A stretch of 64,000 nucleotides of DNA, from positions 62,001-126,000 of the forward strand of contig CAYUZT010000002.1 of assembly GCA_964449445.1 (NCBI GenBank), written 5' to 3'. Below are positions 59,027-64,000 of this stretch, in pieces. Under the pieces are notes generated by a model that was not told the DNA's origin, ran no database searches, and saw only the letters and a program-made list of their open reading frames with translations. The position numbers were made by a program, and so were the translations under genes. The stretch is from JABFSS01 sp964449445 (GTDB lineage Bacteria; Patescibacteriota; Gracilibacteria; Peribacterales; Peribacteraceae). Every line of letters begins with the position of its first letter. Position 1 is the stretch's first letter.

Positions 59027-60523
59027 TTATTCAGGAAGTGACTGCCGATATTGAAGAGCTTCAGCAATGTGCGGCGTCTCTATCGCGATAGCACCAGCTA
59101 AATCTGCGATAGTTCGGGCGACTTTTATCGTCCGATGGTACCCCCGTGCCGATAATCCCATCCTCTCCACCGCCTGCTTCAGCAACTTCTCCGACTCCCG
59201 ATCCAATTCGCACAATTCATCAATCTGCTTCACGTGCATTTCCGTATTCGTCCGTATTCCCATTCCCATAAACCTCTCTGCCTGCCGCTTTCGCGCCTGC
59301 AGAACTCTTTTGGCAATCTGCGCACTCGTCTCCGTTCCCGCGGCCGGTTTTCGTTGTAAATCTTCAATCGGTACCGCTTGGACGTTCACTGTCAGATCGA
59401 TTCTATCGAGTAGGGGTGCCGAAATTCTCCGCTGCGCACGTTCCTGATTCCCCGGAGAGAACGTAGCCGGATTCATCGCTGCGACGAGAGTAAAGTCCGC
59501 TGGAAATGTAATGCTCCCTTTCGCTCGGGTGATCGTGATTGTGTGATCTTCCAGCGGTTGTCGCAGCACTTCCAGCACATATGCGGGAAACTCGCCCAGC
59601 TCGTCCATAAACAGGACCCCGCGATGTGCCAAACTAATCTCCCCCGGTCCCGGAATCTGCCCTCCTCCCACAATCGAGACGCCGCTTGCCGTGTGGTGAA
59701 CGATCCGAAATGGTCGTCTTTGGATCAGTGGCATGTTCTTGGGGAGCAGGTTTGCCACCGAATAGATCTGCGTTACTTCAATGGATTCCTCGCGCGTCAG
59801 CGGCGGGAGAATTTGCGGAAAGGCTCGTGCCAGGAGTGTCTTTCCCGATCCTGGCGTGCCCGAGAGCAGCACGTTATGACCGCCCGCCGCGGCGATCTCG
59901 AGCGCACGCTTCGCCTGTTCCTGTCCGCGGACATCGGCAAAATCAATGTATCCCGTTCCAGTACTAGGTATGTCTGCTGGCGGCTTCACAGGCGCAGCTT
60001 TCCGTTGTCCCTGCAAAATCTGGAGAAGCTCCTGGAGCGTCTGTGGAGCGATCACGTTCACATCCGCGATGAGCGCCGCCTCCGGTCCGTTGATTTCTGG
60101 TACCACGAGCGTCTTCACGCCGAGCTTCTTGCAGGCAATGGCTGCCGGCAGAACGCCGCTCACGTGCCGCAGTGCTCCATCAAGAGAGAGTTCTCCCAAA
60201 AACGCAGTGGTCTCCAAAATCTTTTCCGGAATGTAGACGAGGTCGTGAGCGATTAAGAGTCCAAGAGCAATCGCGAGATCGTATCGGGGACCAATTTTGC
60301 GGATATCCGCGGGGGCCAAGTTCACGATCGCCACTCGTCCGGTGGGAAAGTGGTATCCGCTTTGTCGTAGCGCATGGGAGACGCGCTGCTTGCTCTCCTG
60401 CACGGCGGTATCGGCGAGTCCGACGATAAAGAATTTGCCCTCGCCCTTGGTACTGCCGACTTCCACAGTAATGCGTTCGCAGTGGAGACCGATGCCGGCA
60501 AAGGATGTCAATTGGGTGAACAT
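59027..60523 (-). CDS. YifB/ComM-family Mg-chelatase-like AAA+ ATPase
   Basis: A 498-residue protein: an N-terminal ribosomal-S5/Lon-protease-like fold (FTQLTSFAGIGLHCERITVE, FFIVGLADTAVQESKQRV), an AAA+ ATPase with Walker A VLLSGTPGSGKTLLARAF and Walker B VLFMDELGEF, and a C-terminal MgChl domain (RGYHRTIKVARTIADLAG). ComM is a helicase that promotes branch migration during natural transformation, so with the ComEC-type protein it hints at DNA uptake, though that protein lacks the channel. ATG 60523 is the natural start of this family. Confidence 0.93.
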   Translation of the reverse strand: MFTQLTSFAGIGLHCERITVEVGSTKGEGKFFIVGLADTAVQESKQRVSHALRQSGYHFPTGRVAIVNLAPADIRKIGPRYDLAIALGLLIAHDLVYIPEKILETTAFLGELSLDGALRHVSGVLPAAIACKKLGVKTLVVPEINGPEAALIADVNVIAPQTLQELLQILQGQRKAAPVKPPADIPSTGTGYIDFADVRGQEQAKRALEIAAAGGHNVLLSGTPGSGKTLLARAFPQILPPLTREESIEVTQIYSVANLLPKNMPLIQRRPFRIVHHTASGVSIVGGGQIPGPGEISLAHRGVLFMDELGEFPAYVLEVLRQPLEDHTITITRAKGSITFPADFTLVAAMNPATFSPGNQERAQRRISAPLLDRIDLTVNVQAVPIEDLQRKPAAGTETSAQIAKRVLQARKRQAERFMGMGIRTNTEMHVKQIDELCELDRESEKLLKQAVERMGLSARGYHRTIKVARTIADLAGAIAIETPHIAEALQYRQSLPE

Positions 60524-60559
60524 GGATGAGGGGGGAAAAGCGGGCATACCTGCCCGCGG

Positions 60560-60754
60560 TCAATCAGTGTCCTTTCGCCCCTCAATCCCCCACAAGATGC
60601 CGATCTCGAGGTCTTGATCAGCCATCAGAGGTATTGCGCTGTAGTAAGCCAGACCCGGACGTTCCATAGGGGTGTGGAACGGCAAGAATTGGCATCTGGA
60701 AGAGCCGTTTCGACAATCCTCCAAACCAATCTCTTCCCAGGCCTCTTTTGCCAT
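60560..60754 (-). CDS. Possible small protein
   Basis: A 64-residue frame (MAKEAWEEIGLEDCRNGSSR, then RPGLAYYSAIPLMADQDLEI) filling the gap between the ComM-like gene and yraN on the minus strand. Composition is protein-like, but no family or promoter is clear. Its 5' region overlaps the yraN promoter. A longer start (60826) would overlap yraN. Confidence 0.3.
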   Translation of the reverse strand: MAKEAWEEIGLEDCRNGSSRCQFLPFHTPMERPGLAYYSAIPLMADQDLEIGILWGIEGRKDTD

Positions 60755-60780
60755 ATCTGAAGCTTCGTATTCTGAGTGGT

Positions 60781-61179
60781 ATGCACTTTCCCTTTCTCTC
60801 GAGTGACCGCACACGTCCCAAGGCACCCCATCTCCTGCTCGGACTAGAGGGGGAAGAACTTGCGACGGAGTACATACGCTCTCTCGGGTATTCGATCCGC
60901 AACCGTAACGTTCGTCAGGGTCGTGACGAGATCGATATCATTGCCTGGGATCCAAAAGATGAAGTGCTGGTATTTGTGGAAGTGAAGACGCGCACAAAAA
61001 AAACGTCCGAAGGTTTCCATCCCGAGAAGACCGCGGCGGAAGAAAAACGAAAGTGCCTGCGCCGCGCGGTGAGGCGCTGGGTGGCCGATCACAACTTCGA
61101 TGGCGGATACAGAATTGATCTTATTTGTGTGCAGGAAGGACGCATTACGAATCACTTCAAAGAATTGGCATGGGACTAA
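60781..61179 (+). CDS. yraN: YraN/UPF0102-family putative endonuclease
   Basis: A 132-residue protein of the PD-(D/E)xK-like UPF0102 family: GLEGEELATEYIRSLGYSIRNRNVRQGRDEIDIIAWD and VFVEVKTRTKK contain the putative catalytic Asp, Glu and Lys (DEIDII, EVKTR). The family is found next to ComM/YifB genes in many bacteria, as here, and may process DNA during uptake or repair. The ATG at 60781 is preceded by TATTCT with seven bases between, so it is preferred over 60748. Stop is followed after four bases by repeat copy e. Confidence 0.9.
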   Translation: MHFPFLSSDRTRPKAPHLLLGLEGEELATEYIRSLGYSIRNRNVRQGRDEIDIIAWDPKDEVLVFVEVKTRTKKTSEGFHPEKTAAEEKRKCLRRAVRRWVADHNFDGGYRIDLICVQEGRITNHFKELAWD

Positions 61180-61183
61180 CGTG

Positions 61184-61267
61184 CTCGTTAACTCGTTAAT
61201 TCGTTAATTCGTTAACTTTTGTGATGCATCACTACAAGACACGAGTTAACCAGTTAACGAATTATCG
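61184..61267. repeat. CTCGTTAACTCG inverted-repeat element, copy e
   Basis: Left arm CTCGTTAACTCGTTAATTCG and right arm GAGTTAACCAGTTAACGAAT, loop with the palindrome GTGATGCATCAC. It lies between the convergent ends of yraN and pgl, three bases from the pgl stop. Confidence 0.85.
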
Positions 61268-61269
61268 TC

Positions 61270-61953
61270 TTATTCCGCCAAGATTAATGTACTATTGTTT
61301 CCCTTTATTATTCCTTTCGCCGGCCATCTTTTCTCATCTTCCGTTGATTCCATCATTTCCTCCCAAACTCGCTTTTTCACCGCCCCCTTCAACAAAAATA
61401 CAGACTGTTTTGCCTGCTTCAGGACCGGCATCGTCACGCTGATGCGATCACGCACGGCGAACTTCTCAGTCGTGGTATGGATCACTAGCTTCGGTCCAAA
61501 CGCATCGTCAGTGAGTGGCGGAAAGAGCGACGCGATATGCCCATCATCGCCCATACCCAACGTGACGATATCCGGAGAGCCCTTCTGCAAGAGACTTTTA
61601 AGGTGTTGTTCGTACAAGTTGATGCACTCGGGCAGTGGGAGTGAGGTATCCGGGAAGATCAGCTGCGATTCTGGAATTGGTGCATGCTTAAGGAGCGTCG
61701 AACGCAGAAGAAACTGATTGCTGTTTGGATCATCCGGACGAACATAACGATCATCGACAAGAAAGATCCAGACTTTCGACCAATCGAGTTTCTCTTTTCC
61801 CAGCGCTTCATAGATCGGCTTCGGGGTTGATCCGCCAGAGAGCCCGAGAATGCAGAAGTCGTGATCCGCAATCGCCTTAGAAACCCCCACCGCTAGGCTG
61901 CTGACACCTTTGTTGAGCAAATCCTGCTCGTTGCTGGTCGTCACGATGTGCAT
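61270..61953 (-). CDS. pgl: 6-phosphogluconolactonase
   Basis: A 227-residue enzyme of the oxidative pentose phosphate pathway, hydrolysing 6-phosphogluconolactone made by G6PD (zwf, next gene). FCILGLSGGSTPKPIYEAL and VWIFLVDDRYVRPDDPNSN, then IVTLGMGDDGHIASLFP are diagnostic of the DevB/Pgl type. ATG 61953 (MHIVTTSNEQ) is the better start; a longer reading from 61995 lacks family support. Same strand as zwf, 229 bases downstream. Confidence 0.94.
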   Translation of the reverse strand: MHIVTTSNEQDLLNKGVSSLAVGVSKAIADHDFCILGLSGGSTPKPIYEALGKEKLDWSKVWIFLVDDRYVRPDDPNSNQFLLRSTLLKHAPIPESQLIFPDTSLPLPECINLYEQHLKSLLQKGSPDIVTLGMGDDGHIASLFPPLTDDAFGPKLVIHTTTEKFAVRDRISVTMPVLKQAKQSVFLLKGAVKKRVWEEMMESTEDEKRWPAKGIIKGNNSTLILAE

Positions 61954-62182
61954 TGCTATTCGATATTTGCAGGGGCTTGGCAGGATGTCCACCAAGACCC
62001 ATTAGCCTCTGGCATTTTATACAGACAACACCCATTCCTACTCCTAGTTTCTGCGTTAATACCAAGAACGGTCTAGGCTTGCCCACCTGCGGAGGCGCTG
62101 CGACTACATCCTGTGTTACATCAAGAGAGCCTGTTAGCACATTCACAGAGTACGCTTCATTTTTCAAAAGCAACAAAAATGA
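61954..62182. other. Gap between zwf and pgl with an unresolved open frame
   Basis: No confident gene. A minus-strand frame starting at TTG 62176 runs through the gap and 77 bases into pgl; it reads SVNVLTGSLDVTQDVVAAPP and contains VCIKCQRLMGLGGHP with one CxxC. Composition is protein-like, but the start codon is poor. It could be a small gene, a remnant, or chance. Confidence 0.3.
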
Positions 62183-63634
62183 TCATGCTACCCACTTCAC
62201 TCCATCATTCGCCGCCCACTTATTCGCTTCTTCCGGACCGTTGCTGCCTGCAGGATACGTGTAGAGCGGTGTCGATGGCTGTTCCAGGTGATGCTGGAGC
62301 GGATCAATCAACCTCCATGCCGTGCGGACTTCATCGAACGTCAAAAACCACGTCTGCTTGCCGTGAATTGCTTCCAGCAGCAGCAAGCCATGTTCGGGCA
62401 GGCAGTCGCCCATGCATACGAGTGGATCTTCCAATATCAACGGCCGGAACGTTGGCGTGGTGCCGCCCACTTTCGTCTGCAGATGAATGCGCATGCCTGC
62501 TTCCCCCTGCAAGATGATATCCAGTCGATTGGGCGTACTCCCCTCTCCCACCACGTGCGGCTCCTGGAATTGAATACTGATGCGCGTTTCTTTTTTGCTC
62601 AAGCGCTTTCCCGAGCGGAAGTAGAAAGGAACCCCCTGCCAGCGCGCCTCGCGACTGAGAATCTTCATTGCAGCGAAGGTGTTGGTGCGGGAATCTTTTG
62701 GGATGTCTTCCTCTTCGCGGTACCCCACCACCGTCTCGCCGTGCACTTTTCCTTTTGAATACTGCGCTTGCATGACGACGTCGCTTAAGTTCGCGGCGGG
62801 AGGAAGGTAAAACTGATTGAGCGCGTTCAGACGGCTTTCGCGGATGGTCTCGTCGCTTTCTTTAATCAGCATTGTGAGGAGCGATGCCATCATCATCAGA
62901 TGGCTCTGGAACATATCCCGAAGCATTCCCGTGTGTTCAAAGTATCCAGATCGCCCCTCTAGTCCGTAGGCTTCCATCGCCGCCACCTCCACGTGATGAA
63001 TGAGCGAATTCTTGAACAGACGTTCGAGCAGTGGATTTGCAAAGCGAAGGTAGTAAATGTTGCGCACGGCTTCTTTTCCCAGATAATGATCGAGCAGATA
63101 GATCTCTTCGTCCGTAAAACACTCCAAAAGTTGCGCCTGGATGTCCTCAAAACTCTTCAGGTCATGGCCCACAGGTTTCTCGACGATGCAGCGGAAGGGA
63201 ATCTTCTTGTCGTGTACCTTTCCTGCGCACAGATTCTCCAGAACCTGGGTGAATACCGTGGGAGGGATCGAAAGATATGCAAGTCGGACGGCATCCTTCC
63301 ACCCTTTTTCCAGTGCAGTGAGTCTTTCTGCGAGTACAGAGAAATCCTTCACCTTGTCGTACTGTCCCTGGACGTAGTGAATGTGCGAAAGAAATTCCTC
63401 GAGCACTTTCTTGTTCACTTCCGGCATTTGCGCTCGTATCGATTCCTCAACCAGTGCGCGGAACGCCACCTCATCCATTTCTGTCCGCGCATACCCAACG
63501 ATTGAGTAGTTCTCGGGAAAACGTTTCTTGAGCGCGAGCACGTAGAGTGCGGGGTAGATCTTCAGCTTCGCAAGATTTCCGGATGCTCCGAAGAGAACGA
63601 AGGAAAAGGGCGATGGAGCGGCCAGGAGTTTCAT
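62183..63634 (-). CDS. zwf: Glucose-6-phosphate 1-dehydrogenase
   Basis: A 483-residue NADP-dependent enzyme that opens the oxidative pentose phosphate pathway. FVLFGASGNLAKLKIYPALY is the dinucleotide fold, FRCIVEKPVGHDL and LLDHYLGKEAVRNIYYLRF (the active-site HYLGKE) are canonical, and GYFEHTGMLRDMFQSHLMM follows. TACAAT lies eight bases before ATG 63634. With pgl it can make NADPH and 6-phosphogluconate; the 6-phosphogluconate dehydrogenase is not in view. Its 5' side faces the metK riboswitch. Confidence 0.96.
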   Translation of the reverse strand: MKLLAAPSPFSFVLFGASGNLAKLKIYPALYVLALKKRFPENYSIVGYARTEMDEVAFRALVEESIRAQMPEVNKKVLEEFLSHIHYVQGQYDKVKDFSVLAERLTALEKGWKDAVRLAYLSIPPTVFTQVLENLCAGKVHDKKIPFRCIVEKPVGHDLKSFEDIQAQLLECFTDEEIYLLDHYLGKEAVRNIYYLRFANPLLERLFKNSLIHHVEVAAMEAYGLEGRSGYFEHTGMLRDMFQSHLMMMASLLTMLIKESDETIRESRLNALNQFYLPPAANLSDVVMQAQYSKGKVHGETVVGYREEEDIPKDSRTNTFAAMKILSREARWQGVPFYFRSGKRLSKKETRISIQFQEPHVVGEGSTPNRLDIILQGEAGMRIHLQTKVGGTTPTFRPLILEDPLVCMGDCLPEHGLLLLEAIHGKQTWFLTFDEVRTAWRLIDPLQHHLEQPSTPLYTYPAGSNGPEEANKWAANDGVKWVA

Positions 63635-63684
63635 GAGCTTGCATTGTACGGCATGATGAGCGTAGGCTCCACCTCACATCATCG

Positions 63685-63811
63685 TCTATCAAGAGTGATG
63701 CTTAGGGAACTGGCCCGCTTGAAGCATCCCCCAACCCAGACTGGCGGCTTGCCCTGAGCGAGCGAAGCGAGTCGAAGGGTGGGAACTCCAGCCCCGTTCG
63801 GGGGAAGATAG
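63685..63811 (+). promoter_or_regulatory. SAM-I (S-box) riboswitch aptamer upstream of metK
   Basis: P1 pairs CTATC (63686-63690) with GATAG (63807-63811). CAAGAG, GATGC...GCATC (P2), GGGAACTGGCCC (internal loop and pseudoknot region), CCAACC, the P3 return GGTGGGAACTCC, P4 CCCCGTTCGGGG and GAAGATAG follow the consensus order. It should sense S-adenosylmethionine and control metK. The P3 loop is enlarged by GAGCGAGCGAAGCGAG (63756-63771), a dispersed repeat. No aptamer fold was computed. Confidence 0.9.
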
Positions 63812-63818
63812 CCATACA

Positions 63819-63855
63819 AGCTGATCTCTCCTGACTGCGGAAGAGGTCTTTCTCA
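63819..63855 (+). terminator. Expression platform hairpin of the SAM-I riboswitch
   Basis: GATCTCT and AGAGGTC (about 63823-63847) form a stem with one G-T pair, followed by TTTCTC. It is a plausible weak intrinsic terminator for the SAM-bound state; its T-run is short. Confidence 0.4.
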
Positions 63856-63860
63856 GTATC

Positions 63861-63933
63861 GAATATGAATTAAGAATTATGAATCATGCATGGCATGTCC
63901 GGATTATTCATAATTCGTGATTCATTATTCATC
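63861..63933. repeat. AT-rich palindrome (AATTATGAATCATG family), copy 4
   Basis: ATATGAATTAAGAATTATGA pairs with TCATAATTCGTGATTCAT around GCATGGCATGTCC. It lies between the riboswitch and metK. Confidence 0.75.
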
Positions 63934-63947
63934 TTCCCATTCTCATC

Positions 63948-64000
63948 ATGTCTCATTTTTTTACATCAGAGTCAGTCACAGAAGGGCATCCAGATAAGTT
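63948..64000 (+). CDS. metK: S-adenosylmethionine synthetase, 3' end outside the window
   Basis: The first 17 codons read MSHFFTSESVTEGHPDK, the invariant N-terminus of methionine adenosyltransferase, which joins methionine and ATP. Its SAM-I riboswitch upstream explains regulation by product. The gene continues past the window edge. An AT-rich repeat lies between the riboswitch and the ATG, and no Shine-Dalgarno sequence is evident. Confidence 0.95.
   Translation, partial: MSHFFTSESVTEGHPDK

Noticed and set aside
1..64000. Recoded TGA (glycine) as in Gracilibacteria
   Set aside because: TGA ends many genes at conserved lengths and forms ATGA coupling junctions; reading through would fuse unrelated frames.

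Overview
The window looks like a chromosome segment of a candidate phyla radiation (Patescibacteria) bacterium. Peribacteria or their Peregrinibacteria relatives are my best guess; that is inference from gene style and content, not a measured placement. TGA works as an ordinary stop (for example in several ATGA start/stop overlaps), so this is not a Gracilibacteria/Absconditabacteria genome with TGA read as glycine. Genes are dense, Shine-Dalgarno sequences are rare, and at least sixteen genes have a -10-like hexamer 5-9 bases before the start codon, the signature of leaderless mRNAs. Housekeeping genes include dnaN, mfd, dnaE, ssb, aspS, gltX, nrdR, a Sua5/TsaC gene, murA, murB, murG, ftsW, lspA, pyrF, pgl, zwf and the start of metK.

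Layout. 1-8.6 kb: end of an exported protein, a ComEC-type hydrolase behind a short leader ORF, a GlmU-like bifunctional enzyme, a DnaA-box-bearing gap that is a candidate origin, dnaN, mfd and an MNT/HEPN pair. 8.6-26.2 kb, accessory: an S51 peptidase; four paralogous small helical proteins, three of them directly followed by a large unfamiliar coiled-coil protein; two tandem DOT1-like methyltransferases; a GIY-YIG protein; tRNA-Leu; a RelE-type toxin-antitoxin pair; an MBOAT/SGNH acetylation pair; a GT39-like glycosyltransferase. 26.2-34 kb: aspS, nrdR, Sua5 and dnaE on the minus strand. 34-43.4 kb: five overlapping or adjacent genes for cysteine-rich exported proteins, one with a zinc-protease motif. 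43.7-64 kb: ssb, a CAP-like protein, peptidoglycan genes, a degenerate MBL protein, YefM/YoeB, an SLH-domain protein, pyrF, a four-helix-bundle gene inside a hairpin element, a ComM-like ATPase, yraN, pgl, zwf, and a SAM-I riboswitch before metK.

The dominant unusual theme is palindromic repeats that enter functional sequence. An inverted-repeat element carrying a DUF559 nuclease sits in frame inside Sua5 (exactly 474 bp = 158 codons). A second repeat family has an in-frame copy in dnaE and another copy whose loop encodes an S23/Avd-like four-helix-bundle protein. A GC-rich hairpin lies in frame in murB, repeat-derived residues sit near the signal peptides of several exported proteins, and another repeat extends the P3 loop of the SAM riboswitch. 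Together these resemble Rickettsia palindromic elements and 23S rRNA intervening sequences. The second theme is the unnamed small-protein/large-protein modules with DOT1-like enzymes between them.
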